DNA of 64,000 bases from Anseranas semipalmata (GCA_013399115.1 VXAA01007177.1:1148585-1212584), one strand, 5' to 3'; shown: positions 12,736 through 26,647, numbered from the stretch's first letter. Numbers and translations: made by a program. The notes: generated by a model from the sequence alone, not told the origin.

Positions 12736-13204
12736 TTCTGAAGGATCAAACCCAAAGAATTTAAACTCTGCTAATTAGCCCTTTAGTGGGAACTTGAGTA
12801 ATTCTCTACCTTGAATGTTCAAAAATGAAGCAAATCGGTATTTACTGGAACTGTGGAGATTAGCAACGAGTATACTAGGCAGAAAAGTTAACGTTAATTC
12901 TTCCCATTTCCCTCAGAAGATTAATTGCAAAACTTAATTGTGTTAGATTAAAACCCCATTCAAATAAGTACAGTATGATTGTTCAGACTGTTAGGGTGTT
13001 CGGAATAAAATTAACTATACATTTTTCAATATGGAATAAAGGAAATTGTGTTTTCCTGTTTGGTTAAAAGTGATGCATGTTGTTTTTAATATAACCTGCA
13101 TAAGCCGTAAGTCTTGCACTAAGTTCTCAGAAAAGATGGGCTTGATAGATGGAAAAATACCCCTACTTATGTAGTAGTGCAGAGATGTTGAAGAAATGTA
13201 GTTG

Positions 13205-13516
13205 ATACGGCTTTTGGACAGGTTACTACGAAAGCACTTCATCAGCGGGAAGCGGTTCCCTGCATTAAATCACATCACACCGCACATCAAAAGCTAAGGA
13301 CACCTTTCAAAAAAAGTTGCGGAAAAAACTCTGCCAGCACTTTTTGTTTCCCTCCTGGAAGCTGTCGCCCTGCGGAAGGTGCCGCTCCTTCCCTCCTCTG
13401 GGTGTGCTGCTGCTCCATTGTGCCTCTCGCTGGCTCGGCGCGCTGTGGCCCCGAGTGGATCAAACAAACCGTGGTGAAAGTTTCCCTCATTTGCATCACT
13501 TCTAGACAGCCCTGTC
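13205..13516. promoter_or_regulatory. CpG-dense block in the intron, candidate regulatory element
   Basis: I count about 16 CpG dinucleotides in roughly 310 bp, in an intron otherwise nearly free of CpG. The middle (about 13360-13470) is clearly GC-rich and includes GGCTCGGCGCGCTG. A perfect octamer site ATTTGCAT lies at 13489-13496. Such a block could be an enhancer, an alternative promoter or an old GC-rich insertion. No TATA box or exon is evident, and the 88-residue minus-strand ORF over it has no recognisable domain. Confidence 0.35.
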
Positions 13517-14014
13517 GTACTCTTTGCTGACAGGAAATCACTGTCTTTGTCACCTTTTTTCAGTGATCTCCTTTTGGCAGAGATTGGCCATGTGACCAGG
13601 ATTAATCACAACAACAGTTCTGGCTCAGAACTCAATGACATGTTTTCCTCAGCACTTCAATAATGGTGTAGAGGAGTCAGTAGGAAATGACTACATTAAT
13701 TTCAGAGTGAAAAGATAATTAACACTTAAGGACTAGTGCTATAACCTATGGAGCTATTATTCAAATTAAAACTAATTTATTAAAAACTTGTGAAAAAAAA
13801 CCTGTCCTTTAATGCAACTGTTAAAATAATCTTGCAAGAGCCCCCGAGTTTAACAAGAAGAACAAACTATATTTAACGCAGTAATATAAATACTGAGAAA
13901 CTTCAACATTCGAAACTGGAGGCTGAAGTATGTAAAGTGCTTACTTAGATGATATGAATAGGATACTGGCAAACAAAAGCAGCAGTGTGCTCCTAGAATG
14001 CTGTGCTTAAAGGA

Positions 14015-14028
14015 GTTTCCTTGGCAAC
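14015..14028 (+). promoter_or_regulatory. X-box-like (RFX) sequence
   Basis: GTTTCCTTGGCAAC is an imperfect inverted repeat resembling the RFX X-box (GTTRCC-N-GGYAAC); its left half deviates at the fourth base. A chance match is possible. Confidence 0.2.
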
Positions 14029-16531
14029 AGAAATGCAGTTCCAAAAGTAGACAGAACTTTCCTCAGAAAACATACTATTAATAACAACCTTCCGGAACAA
14101 CTTGGAACAATTTGACTACTTGGCAATAATAATGCCAAGTGTTCTGCAAATTAATCTAACACATAACACTTATATGTTTCTCTTGCCCATAATTCTCCTG
14201 AACCGGAGGACTGAGTTCTCTTCAGGCAGAGGATACAAATGTGCGAAGCAGTTCCAAATGCTGCTGAAATAGAAAGAGGGCTCCAACAGCAGCAGCCTGG
14301 AAGGATCAATTAATGTGCTTCGTATCATTTTAACTTGTAAAACAGATTAGTTTAATTGGATTACTTTGTTCCATTTAAAACGAGTCCTGCGTACCTACTG
14401 AAGCCACATTGTAGTTCAGTCTTTATTTCTAGCAGATTTTCCATATAAAGAAAACTTATTAAAAGATTAACAGCCTGAAGAGTGATATATTTGGACAATA
14501 TGCTTAGGGGATTGGCTATAAACGAGAAATCGTGAAGATTTTTGCTCCCACAATGCGTATTCTGCACGGTCCGGACTGCCTTCTGTCTGTCTAGTAATCT
14601 GTCAGTGCCTGCACAGAGCTGCTAAAGCAGTCAGTGGGAGAAGATGATGATCGTCACTTTGGAGGAAGCTCAGAGCACACTGCAGGATTAAGCCCCTTGT
14701 AGGTAGTGACTACAAATCTGCTATGCATGCAGTATTTTTAGATATGTCATCATTTCTGTATGAGCCAAGAGAATAAACTAATTTCGGATTTGCCTTGCCA
14801 ATAAGAATCATTAGAATTCCACTAAAGGCCATAAGTTTACTAGACAGGAAAGGTAGACTGTGCTACTGCCTCGACTTTTCCTGAAATCTTGGATCTAAAG
14901 GTTAAAAGTAATCAATATCTCATTGTGCAGCCTGATAATAAGTAATAACCATGATGTTAAAATCAGATAACACTTAGGTGTGTTGACCCATTTGGGAAGG
15001 GGTTTTTTAATTGCAATCAGAATAGTCATTATAGTTTGCTAATAAACTTTTCCGCTAGCTTGCAAAAATTGCTACCTTTTTGAAATATGACTTCAATGCT
15101 ATTAACAAATTGTGTCCCAAATTATGCCCCAAAGTGAAAGCTTTTATTTTATCTGATGAACCATATATAATTCTTTTTTAAAATAATAAAGATTATTTGC
15201 TAAATAATATCAATGAAGATATTCAATAGCAATAGTAAATTACAGTACTTAGGTCTTCATATATGGAGTGATACTGGCCTGAATGGAAGCTATTCTCTAC
15301 CTTTGACATGGTAGTATGTTTTTAACTGTCATGCAGAGTAAAATAACTGAGCTGAGTTTTGCAGAAAACTCTGAGTTCAGTTACTGTTCTTCATGAAGTT
15401 CAGTAATTTCCACGTACTAGGCTGGATTTTTATTTTTATTTTTTTTTGACAGATTAAGAACCTCTATGACTTTCCACACTGGGTGGGAAAATCAACTGTT
15501 CTGTATGAGAGGTCTCAAAAATATCTGACACCTCATGCAGCAATAAAAGTCTGACTGTTATTAGAGCATCAACTAAAGGATCTGAGACAGTAGAGCTTCC
15601 TAGTCTCTTATTGCAGGGAGTGATGAAATTGGTTAACTTTTTCTGTGCAAGTATTTTCACTTCAGTTGCACTGGAGAACAGAGTGAATACTCCTCTGTGA
15701 CACGAACTATAACAACCAGCTCATTTTTCAGTGGTGCATATGTTTAACTTTGTAATATGATTAAATTCCTTGTTACCTCTGGCAAATTCTATATTTTAAA
15801 AAGCAGCAAATAAAATTTTTGTTGGCGGAAAGTCTTCTTTAGAGCAGAAAAATGTTAAGTTTTAATGTCTTGTATAATTACAACAGGAAAACACTGATTA
15901 CCATGTCTACAGAATTACAAAGTAAGTTTAGAGAATGGGTAAAGAAAGAATAAAAAAAATATTTTTACATTTTCTTGGTTGCTTCCATGATACATTTCAA
16001 ATGTAAACATGCATTTCTAAAGATAGTGTTATATTTTCTATGGAGAAGACGTCCTGTATTTCTGAAAGAAGTAGCTTCATGCATTTCACAAGAGTAAGAG
16101 GGTTTCTCCCATTTCTTTCCAGCATGACATTGAAGATGAACTTCACATTGTAGCAAAGCAGTATTTACTGAGCATGTAGCAAAAGCCAGCACAGCTTTGG
16201 GGAGATTAAAGCAGTGTGTCTAGAATGAAAGAGGCATTCGACTTCAAACAAAAGTAAATGTGTACCACATAGCTGTCATCACCATTCCTTACTACAGCTG
16301 CAAAACGTGGACAATTTACAGTCATCACGTCAAGCATCTTAGTCAACTCCACATGCTCTGTCTTTGTGCCCTTCGTGGTATAAAATGGTAGGATAAGGTC
16401 CCAAGCATTGAGACCTTAAAGCATTGTCAAATATTTAGCACTGAAGCAATGGCCTGGCAACTCAGCTAAGGCGCTTTGAGTGCATATGTCCAGCAGTAAA
16501 TTGCCCCAAACCATTTTCTGTTCATCAAGCA

Positions 16532-16534
16532 TTT

Positions 16535-16618
<84 letters not shown>

Positions 16619-16625
16619 TTTTTTT
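16532..16625 (+). repeat. (TTTC)n microsatellite, about 21 units
   Basis: C occurs every fourth base from 16536 to 16616 without interruption, giving 21 TTTC units, followed by a T run to 16625. This is a pure and therefore probably polymorphic tetranucleotide repeat. Confidence 0.97.
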
Positions 16626-17474
16626 AAAGGGGAGAATAGCACCTTAATTCATCCAAAGGATGACGAAAATTACCACTTTCATTGCTTTCTATATTCTAGG
16701 ACTGCACAGCATCCAAACTAAGTGAAAAGGGCTCAAGATTAGTGTCAGATATAGTAAATTATTATTGGCCTGATCATTGGACCAAGAGTCCCTAATAAAA
16801 GGTGTTACTCTTGTGCTGTTATACTTGCAGTCAAACACTGGGCACAACAATACTGGCACTGCAATGTTCTTCCATCCCCCAAACAGAGTAAAGAGGCCAT
16901 ATGGTGTCCCAAAACATAAGCATGTTGTGATTTACGTGTTCTTAGCATGATCTCTCAAAAATGTATCATTTGGTCTAAAGGAGTTTAGGTTATCTGTATT
17001 TGCTTGTTTCCTGACATGCTGGATCACATGCAGACCACATTTAAGTCCTAAGAGCTGCCCACTCTGAGGCTAATATTTAATGTGTTACCATAGGTTTTAG
17101 GATTCTAGGGGCGTATTTGCAAAGTTGAACATTGAAATTGGCTTGTTTGGCTTTAATAAAGTCAATATGAGTCAGCTGACTAAAAAAATCTTATACAGTC
17201 ATTTTGGAATTTGCACTCACAATTCACTCATAAAATCTCATATACAATAATGCCAAATAAGGAAGAAGAGCCGTCTATAAAGAAATTTGAAGAAGCCAGG
17301 ACAGATTTCTCTTTATGATGCTGTATCCCAGAGCCTTTTGTCTACATTTCACAGCCGTTGTTCTGGGTTGCAAAACCATATACTACCAATTAAACTTATA
17401 CAATAAGTACGTAATATAGAAATGGCTCAATCGGGTCAGAGAACAGTGAATCTTATGTGGTTCTCCAGACATTT

Positions 17475-17650
17475 TCCTTCCGTGAGGTTGTCCAGCAATC
17501 CTGAACCACCATCTACTTAGAGAAGTCCATAGAGCACGCTGCCTCAAGCTGTTCCACAGGCTGAGCCCCTTACCGTGAAGAACCACCTTCTGTGTGGTGT
17601 GTGTGCAAGTCTGTCCTATAGCTGCCTTCTACTAGTCTAATTTGATGCCC
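17475..17650. mobile_element. Possible ancient CR1-like LINE fragment
   Basis: The segment GCTGTTCCACAGGCTGAGCC, then TTACCGTGAAGAACCACC, then CTGCCTTCTACTAGTCTAAT and TTGATGCCCC resembles the order of phrases I know from the 3' region of old CR1 elements of birds and reptiles. The terminal 8-bp CR1 repeats are not visible and divergence is high. It could instead be unrelated sequence, so a repeat-library search would be needed. Confidence 0.35.
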
Positions 17651-18416
17651 CATAGTATTTTTTGTTGGAAAATACAGCAAATAATATATTGAAGTAAGAC
17701 AAAATTAGGACAATGACAACAATTTCTGATGTTGTATGTGAACAGGTTTGTGGGTTTTTTAGCAGCTTGGTGGATTGGGCTTTTGTATTGGGATTCAGAT
17801 AAAAAACTCACTAACACCTTGGATGACAGCAAAAACCTATGGGGCAATAGTATTACCCTATTCCTCATGTTACTTGCCAAATTTTATTTCATTTTCCTAT
17901 TTTTTCACATCATTCCACGGGAGAAAATATATCAATATTTTCTAAACTCATAGAAATTAAGTGTTTTATCCATGATATTTTGCTTCATAAATGTAATACA
18001 GGAAATACTACTTTCTTTCCCAATTACTCCTCGTCAGTATATCTCATAAATAATTGATATTATAATGTTTCTTATTAAAAAATAAATAACAAACGAACAC
18101 AGAAAGCCTTGTTACCAGGTTTTCTAGATGAAACTCAAATTCAGTAAATCTCAATAAACTTGCAGTTGCACTACATTCAATGCATACATATCAAAATCAT
18201 AAAAAACAAGTTACAGTGAAGTATACCACTTTATAATCTCCAGAATTTTTATTTGTATTTTTTAGTTTTATAAAATTATCCATAAGATATATGTTCAGTA
18301 TGTAATATACACAAATATAAAATATTTATATTTAGTTGTATATGTTTGTAACCTTTTTACAAGCTTAAGTTTAGGTGATTGTTTTGCATTGTGAGTATAC
18401 ATTTTAATACATTTTA

Positions 18417-18426
18417 CTAAAAATAG
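18417..18426 (+). promoter_or_regulatory. MEF2-type site
   Basis: CTAAAAATAG is an exact match to the MEF2 consensus CTA(A/T)4TAG. AKAP6 is expressed in muscle and neurons where MEF2 acts, but about three such matches are expected by chance in 64 kb of this composition, so function is only a possibility. Confidence 0.2.
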
Positions 18427-19653
18427 CTACAGTATTTTGTGCTAACTTCTCCTTCTAACAAGGTAAAATATGCAATCATTATAATTTCATTCACAGTTGT
18501 TGCAGTCGTAGTTGCATCGAGTCCAATAGGGTTCACGGGTATGTTCCAGCCAGCTCCTGTGGCCAGTGTGAAATGCCTGTGGCTCTTCCTAAACTTTTCT
18601 GGGTGCTGATATTTTAGCATTGCAGAAAACATGGTTGCTATTGAATTGCAGTAATCATGAACAGTAAATATTAAGGTTGTTACTGTGGAGAGATGCTTTC
18701 AGGGGAAGACAACAGTTGCACCCTTCAGTCATCATTGTTGCAGAATGATCAGGGCCATTACAGATTTGCAGAACAGATTTGCTCTGTCACTGAGCAGACC
18801 AGCACGTCAGAGGCTGCAGGGAAAGCTATGGGCAGTTTGTAGTTTGAACAGTGATACACTGGGAGAAGGGGTCATCTGTGAAGACTAATTTAGATTGCTA
18901 AGGGAGCTAAGTAGACCAGCGTCTAAGAAATGGAAGTTCCTCCAAGGGGTGATTCAGGGCAGAAGCTTAAGTTAAGCACTCTGAAATAGTTTCGGAAGAA
19001 ACCTTTTCTCTCTTATCCACTGATTGTATAAAGAGGTTATGAAGATCAGCCTCACTCAGCGTTACCTCTCACTGACTTTCTCAGTTATCATGAAAAGAGG
19101 GTTTTTTAGTACCATTGTGTCATGTCTATGCAATATTCCAGTTTGAAACCCTGCTGTGATGCATCCAGAATTTGACAGACGTTACACTGCAGTTTGATCA
19201 TCTCTGCTTTACCAATTGATTTTGCTTAGAAATGGGAGAAGATGGATAAAGAATTTCTGTTAGAGTTTTTCAGGTGGTAACTTTCTAAAGATGAACATTT
19301 GTCTTTTCGAATGAGGTATTGAGACTGACATACGTGTTTTTTGCTGGCCATCATCAAGGAGGACTATGTGTCTGCTAGGGAAGTGGAAGAACAATAATTG
19401 CCAAGACCTCTTAGATTCTTATCATGTGTGGAGAGATCAAATAAACACCATCAGATGTGAGAAGTAGTTAGTCCCATGATCCCACTTTGCTGTTTTAGAA
19501 AGTTCATCTGTAGTGCTTTGTTTTGATTTTTCAGTAAGTGTATCTAATTCAAAGTCAGGGTTCATTTTTCTCCAGCAAGTCAATAATCAAATGCTTCATA
19601 GTGTTAGTATGGAAGACTTTTACCTTTCTCTTTCTTTTCCCAGGTCTCAGGAG

Positions 19654-19710
19654 AAACAAAAAACAAAAAACAAAAAACAAAACAAAACAAAACAAAAAAA
19701 CAGAAAAACA
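19654..19710 (+). repeat. (CAAA)n/(CAAAAA)n A-rich repeat
   Basis: A runs are split by single C residues at 5-7 base spacing, followed by CAGAAAAACAG. It is either an A-rich simple repeat or the decayed poly-A tail of an old retroelement. No element body is recognised upstream. Confidence 0.85.
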
Positions 19711-22239
19711 GAACAGCTTTCTTTCTGAAAATATGCTGTTTCCTTATTGCTTCAGCTTAGGTCAAATAGAACATGTAGAATATGTAAGGTGCTAATGCCA
19801 GAATGCCAGAAGCTGAAACATATACTAGTTGAAATAAACAAAAGGGGTGGGGGTTGGGGGCGGGAAGAGAGGGAGAGAGAGGAAGAGGATAAAACAGGTG
19901 AAGGAAATCACCCCTCTTCCATCTTTGCCTCTGTGTGCTGAGCTAGGGACCTTTCTATCCATTCCTTCTTCTTCTAACAATGGCTAAATAGTATCTTTGT
20001 GTAGTTAGTTTTCTGGCTATTAGAGAGTAAAATTCACAAGACGCCTACTGAAATTAGAATGGTTTTGAAGATATATATTTGATTAAGCTTTATTAGACAT
20101 ACAGGATGCTCTTTTTGTAAATATGGCTGTACAGCAGTTCCTCATCAACACTGCAGATTGGTAAGTAACTTAATGTGATCACAGAACTAGACACAAGGGT
20201 GCAGGTTTCATTGCTGATGAAAACTACCGGCCTGGGCTCCCTGGGCCCACCAAATTTCAAGAGTCAGTCAAGGTAGTAAATAAAGAACCGGGTTAAGACT
20301 AGAAATATTAAGTCTTTTCCTCTTATTTCCCCAAATCTAGCACATGGGATCTGGGACAACAGTCACATTAGACAGGAAAGTAATATCTGTGAACACCCAG
20401 ATAAAACACACCTAAAAATCATATGATATAGCTTGCAGTGATGCTGAGCACCAGGAAAACTGGAACTCCAGATAAAAAGAGCTTTGCTTTCAGGCAATAG
20501 AAACAATGGCTTAGTCTCTAAAAAGAATTGATCAGAATGACACAAATAATGTAAAGTAAATATAAAGCTATAAAAAGGTTTTCTTAACCAATACCAGAAA
20601 CTGAAAAGGAGATATGGTGTGGTGCCAGGAACTGGAGTGCCCATGTGTAACTGGAGACATAAAACATTTTGTAATTATATCTCTTCCCCAGGTTAACTTG
20701 TAAAATACACAATTCCCATTCACAGGGAAGATTTCAGAGTAAAGCAAGTCTAATGTATACCTCCAAATAATGGCCAAACCATCCAGAGAAGTGCCACAAG
20801 ACAAATAGCAGAACACACACATAGATGTAAGTCAAAAGAACCCATGAAGCAGGGCAGATTCAGATCAGCTGAAAATGTAGGCATTTTACTGCAACATATG
20901 TAGTGTAACTGGCAATGTGAAAAGTAGAAAGAAAAATGTTCTTGTAGAATAGAGCCATGCAGGCAGATTGAATATTGCAGTTACCTTTGAAATTAAAATA
21001 TAGTGTCTGAAACCATTGAGAATTTAAGGTTTTAATGAAGAAGGAGATATCTGTAATGTGACTTAAGCAGATCTAAAGATTCTTAGTGTTCTGGCAATGC
21101 ATAAGGCTGCCAGGCATTCAATTGCTATATTTGCAACTCTGCTATTAGATCAATGACTAATTTGATACCAGCTGGATTGTGGAGCCAGCTGCAGTGCAAC
21201 ACTGATAAGGAGCAAAATTAGACTGGAGAGATGCAACCAAGCACTGCAGATGTGCAATGAAATCATGATGAGGCCAGTGGATAAATGTAGTCAGTCAGTA
21301 AGGAACCCCTGAAATAAGAGAGATCATCACTTAAAGTTTACAATAGTTGTTTTACAGGAATTCTATACTCCAATGGCCACACATCTGTACAAGCTCTGGT
21401 TTCAATTGCAAAGCAGTATTCAGAGCAGTATCTGAAAGAAACAGGACAGTTGCTGTGTTTCCTCCCTAGCGTTCTAGCTGAATATAACACTTTTGAAGAA
21501 GACGACCACTTAGGTGTTATGTTGAAGTTAGCACGAAGCCCCACAAATCACCCTAGAGTTCACCAAAACAGAATTCTGTTAGTCTCATGAAACTGCTGAA
21601 AAAGGCAATGTGGCAAAGTAGAGACCATGAAGCCACAGAAAATAAGGCAGACTGGATAAATGATTTGGTAGTGGCAGAAAACATTAGAGTAAACTGATCC
21701 CCAAATCATTGAACAAAATACTGAAAGCCTGGGCCATGTTGCCATTATTTTTTTTCCAGGACAAAAGTGTTCACTGTGAAGTCAAATACAAACTTTGGCA
21801 TATTGATCTGAATGAACGACACAGCCACTGTTTTGTTTTGCTGCATGTTTTGCCTGATACCTGCAGGCTTTTATGCTCATCAGACTCAGCCAGCTCAGAG
21901 AGGTATTCCAGTATAATATGGACTAGGCACTAAAGAAATTCCTGTTCCTCTAATGAGTAGCCGATGGCAATATAAACATAGGTAACAGAAATGTCAAAGA
22001 AGAGATGATCCATAAGCAACTCCTATACAGATACCTGGAGAGGAATGTTAATCTGAATGTGGAAAACTTGGAAGAATCTGAGTCACCTGTGGGTGGCATC
22101 TGTTGACTTTTTAAGGACTTTGCTGCTGGCCATGAGAAACCAGGAGCCCCTCAGGAAACAGAACATGTGACAGGACAGCCCAACCTTTCAGAAAAATGAA
22201 CCATTTTTATGAATTTTTTGCACACCTGGCAACAGCCTA

Positions 22240-22284
22240 TTTTTTTTTTTTGTTTGTTTGTTTTGGTTTGGTTTGGTTTTTTTT
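22240..22284 (+). repeat. T-rich (TTTG)n repeat
   Basis: A run of T passes into GTTT units, then GGTTT units, then a T run ending TTTTGCC. It is low-complexity, with no other signal. Confidence 0.85.
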
Positions 22285-23114
22285 GCCACAGTCAACACAG
22301 AGTGGCTCAATTTAAGTTAAAGGACCAGGAGCAAATAAAAGAGAAAAAAAAATGGAAACAAGATACTAGTCCTTTAATACTACAACTATTTCAAAGGAGT
22401 GAGCTATGGTCTCCTCCTTCTTTACAGAAGTGGGGTGTCCCATTTACAGAACTGCAGTGCTTTACCAAAATCTGCTAGTGATATAGAGCTCCTGTAGTAG
22501 CTCCTCTGTTGTTTTCCCCACACCACAGTAGAAATAGTGAATGAGTGTAGGAGTAAGTAAGAATGAAAATAGCATTCCTTCCAACACAGATCCCCAAATG
22601 TGGAAAAGGCCTCAGTAACAACTAGCAGCTGGAATACAAGAGTGAAGGCTGATTTATATGACCCAATTGCCATTTTATTGTTGACTTAATCCAAGGGTGA
22701 GAGAAGCACTATAGATGGTAAATTTTTTTTTCCTTCACTTTTCTTTAGATCTTAAAATCATAGGTTCAGTGAGTACCACACTGGACCTTCTCTACCTGAG
22801 ACTCACTTAACATATACAGATTGCCTCTGAGAGGAGTAGGGGTTCTTGGATCCCAGCAGGAGATGGGAATTAGAGGCAAAATACTGTGCATCAGCTGGTC
22901 ATTGCAAAGCGGTGGTTTCTAGCCCTGGTTTCTGAAATCAGCGAAACAATGAATTTCTATCTTGCCCAGAAGCGACAGCACAGCTTGCTCCCTTCACATG
23001 CACAATGCACTATTCTTCCAAAAGAGACGATGTACCGTGCGTTATCTGATGGGCAATGTCTCACCTCTAAGACACAGCCTGCTGCCTCTGGCTGCCGATG
23101 GACCCACACCCCCA

Positions 23115-23149
23115 TTTTTTCTTTTTTTTTTTTTTCTTTTTCTTTTTTT
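23115..23149 (+). repeat. Poly-T/C tract
   Basis: A 35-nt run of T with four C residues is followed by AGTCTCAG. It looks like a splice acceptor tract, but no exon-like sequence follows that fits AKAP6. Confidence 0.75.
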
Positions 23150-24138
23150 AGTCTCAGTTCAAGTGCTGGGTGTATTTCTAGTACTGAGTCTTCCATAAAA
23201 ATAGATGAACATAGTAGAATACTTGGTATAGGTGCAAAGTAAAGAGAATGCAGTTTGTTTAAAGACAAATATCCACATTTAGTTCAGTTGTCTGTAAGAT
23301 ACCTATCTATACACATGTATTTTGTCTAACAGCACAAATAATAAATAAGTGAGCTTAGCTATTCCTGGCACATTTCAAAGTTACTCAGTATGAAAATGGT
23401 AAGCAATAAAATGTGTATTTCATGGAAAATGTTTCTGTTTGGCTTACATTAATTAAAATTCAACTCTTCCTGTTAGAAGCAAGATTAAAAGGGAGGTAGA
23501 ACATTGCTGCCTAACAGCAACAGGCAACAACAAGCAGAATTAATTATTGGTGGGATAGGTGAGGTATATGTGAGGAGTTTTTTGCATCTCTTTTAAAAGC
23601 AGTGTGTCCCACAAGCTATTTCTTGGCTGAACTGCAGAGTATTCTCTCTCTGTGGACTAACCATTTCCACAGACAATGTTCTTCATGGCCATGGTAAACC
23701 AGCAGGTAGGAAATCCTGACCTTGGTGCTGAGGCATGCTCAGATGACAGCTAAAGTATTCTGGTTTGTCCCTGCATGTTTAAACAGTGAGGAAGTATATT
23801 TTCTGCCAGGTGAATATTTTTCCCCAGGTGAATTTGTGCCAGAAAATGAATCTTCTACAAACCTCCTTCCATTCCCAGTCACTGTTATAATAACTTGCAT
23901 CTCATTAAAAGCTGTTGTGCTCATGGGTGCCTGTATATGTTCTGAACATTTCCTCAGTATTTGGATAACTTCCCAACATGGAGAACTAGAGTGATGGCAG
24001 ATCTTCTGATGGTTTAGACATTTGGTTGGATTAAAATCAGCGTAGACTGTTTGGATCGTGCGTATGATTTGTTTGTAAATTTGATGTAGAGGTCTTAAGA
24101 GAAAAGGCTTTTATATTGATGTTTACAGTTTTATAAGG

Positions 24139-24148
24139 CTAAAAATAG
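24139..24148 (+). promoter_or_regulatory. MEF2-type site inside a small palindrome
   Basis: CTAAAAATAG matches the MEF2 consensus exactly and sits inside GGCTAAAAATAGCC, whose ends are complementary. As with the other site, the number of matches does not exceed chance. Confidence 0.22.
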
Positions 24149-26630
24149 CCCCAAACACCCAGCATTTCCAGTCACATGCATGCTGCTTTGCTCTCTGGTG
24201 CTTTCTAAATTATTCCCTCCTGAAGAATATGCTCCCTTTTCAGGTTCTTCAGAGCTTGCTGCATCTTTCATTTTAATTCTTTTTGTAGATATGTCTTCTA
24301 GCTTGGTGACTTAATCTGCCAGGGCCGGAATTTGCTATCCTACTGCTATGGGTTTTAATACCAGCAGATTCTGATCGAGTAAATCTCCAAAGCAGACAGT
24401 CTCCTGTGTTCTGATCCTTAGTTGTCAAGTCATACAACAATTGAGGGTCTTTCCAAAGTTTTGACCCTAAGTCATCTGTTCAGACATCTCAGCTACTTGT
24501 CACTAGCAAGCAGTTGCCTTACATTTCATATCAACTTCTTTTGTAAGTCTGAAAGTACACCATCAACAATAACTTGCCGTAATGCCTGTTGACATTGTTT
24601 TGTATGGCTGTAAGATATTTTGACCGAGATCTGTGGGCATAGTCATCTCAGTTCCTGCATCCTTCAAAGTAGTGGGCTGGCCAACATGGTTTTGCGTACC
24701 TTGTGTTCAAGCTTCCCAGGGAAGCTCCTAGAAGACAGTTATGGGCCTCATCTAGGGAACTGAGAGGTATAGTGTGATAGGCCGAGCTGCTGTGGAACCT
24801 TATTTTATAAAGTTGCATGGGGAAAGCCAAGGAACTTAACCGCTGCGCACCTTTAACACAAGGAAACATTACTCAACCAACCTCAGCATCTTGCCTCAAG
24901 CAGTGACCGCTCCCTGAAAGCCTAAGATATGGTAAAGAAAAACTGTCTTTTATATATCCCTACGTTAGTTCCAATAAGCTATAATTGATCGGGTTTATGT
25001 ATTTGTTTCACGTTTATCCTTCCTTTGCATGGTCCTCTAATTTTGTTAGTTTAAAATGGATAATTAGCTTATCTGACCACCAGGTGGCCTGCTACACTGT
25101 ATTGTTCAGTGTATGCCCGGACTCGTGTCTTGGGAAGGGTGTACAATAATATTTATTAAAACTTCTATTGTTAGATGGCATTATTTTCTGACTGCAAGCG
25201 TGGCATTTGTAATCTTACCTTGGTCTTTTTTGTTGTACCAATCAAATGTAAATGTATTCATACTAGTGGGACTTTTTCAGGACTAACTGTGTAAGGCTGC
25301 AAAATTAACAAACATAGAATATCCTTAAAGATATTTACATGGTTTAAATATTCAAAACTTTCTCTTAAGTGCTTAATGGCTTTACCAAAAGACAGTTAAC
25401 TTCTTCCTCTGCCATTTCTTCCACACTATTAAAGAGGCAAAGAATAAAATCAATGCAATGGCAATTCTTCAAACATCAGTACGAAATGCCAATCACCAAT
25501 GAGCTGGAAAAATTACCTTTAATAGGGTTAATGTAGTGCTAGTGTAGCCTCTTAATGTACAAAAGCTCTATAGCCTGTTCTGAAATATGTATTCATTACT
25601 TTAATTTCTTTAAACTTCAGTTCTATAGCAACATATTATATCTCCAGCATAATGGCTAAGAGAATGACCTAAAAGTTGGTTCAGATGCAGATTTGAAAAA
25701 AATAACTTAGTACTATTAAGAACATAGAGTATTCAACAAGGTAGACTTCTTTATTATTATTTTTAGAATTGCCATTAATTGTAAAATGATTCTTAAACTA
25801 GGAAGCACAAGATTGGGTAAAACCACTTTATTTATGTCATTGAAGTGAAGTTACCATTCATGATGGTTCTGTCACCATAAAAATCAGTCACTTATTTCTC
25901 CTGATATTCTCAATAGAATATATTCCTTAAAAAATTTGAATATTGCACAAAGAATTGCATAAGCAATGAGGTCTTGTTCTTTTCCCCTCAGCCTTTTCTC
26001 ATTCTTTTTCTCTCAATTTTCTATCTTCCTTTGGAATTACTAAATTCCCTACACATACAGCATAGTATAAGAAACTTCTATTGACTAGGCAGACAACAGT
26101 TAAAGTTGAAGACATCGATACACATTACTTCAAGCATATAGCTTGTCTTAATGGACACAGACCTTTCCAATTTGTATTTGAACTGCCACACAGCTATCAT
26201 GGCATGCATGGTTACCAGGATAAGTTGACCACAAAAACAGGACCAGAATGTCTTGAGAGAATGCCAGAAGTTCATAAGGCTAACCTAGTTTCTCTACAGC
26301 TGAAGTAGATTCAAAATTTCCTGATTTTGCTTCATATTACTTTATGACTGGTTTTGTGTCCTGATATTTCCTGTTGCTGTGGTCCTTTGAAAAATTCTTT
26401 CTCACATATATGTATATATTTTCCAATTTTCAAAACATGTTCTTTTCATCTTCTTTACATCGAATTCGGGCATTAGAATAGTAATGATTTACCAGTATCT
26501 AAACCCACTGACATTGAAAGTGTTACATGTGTTTGAATATCGATGCAATAGTCACCAGTTTATCAGACTGCTTAGGGCATGGAGATCAGCATTTCAGTGA
26601 GGCAACATAAGTCAACATGAAGGTGTGTTG

Positions 26631-26647
26631 TTTTTTTTTTTTTTTTT
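26631..26647 (+). repeat. Poly-T run (17 T)
   Basis: Uninterrupted T run following GGTGTGTTG. It is simple sequence. Confidence 0.9.

Noticed and set aside
13287..13553. 88-codon minus-strand ORF over the CpG-dense block
   Set aside because: Low-complexity, no known domain. The block is better treated as possible regulatory DNA.
20363..22480. Cluster of short ORFs on both strands, considered as a decayed retroelement
   Set aside because: No reverse transcriptase, protease or integrase motif and no terminal repeats could be recognised by eye.
23115..23160. Pyrimidine tract followed by AG, considered as a splice acceptor
   Set aside because: The following sequence has no open frame that fits AKAP6 between exons B and C, whose peptides join directly in the known protein.
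26081..26308. 75-codon + strand ORF with many His and Lys, considered as a transposase remnant
   Set aside because: No catalytic motif or zinc-finger spacing, and no terminal inverted repeats nearby.
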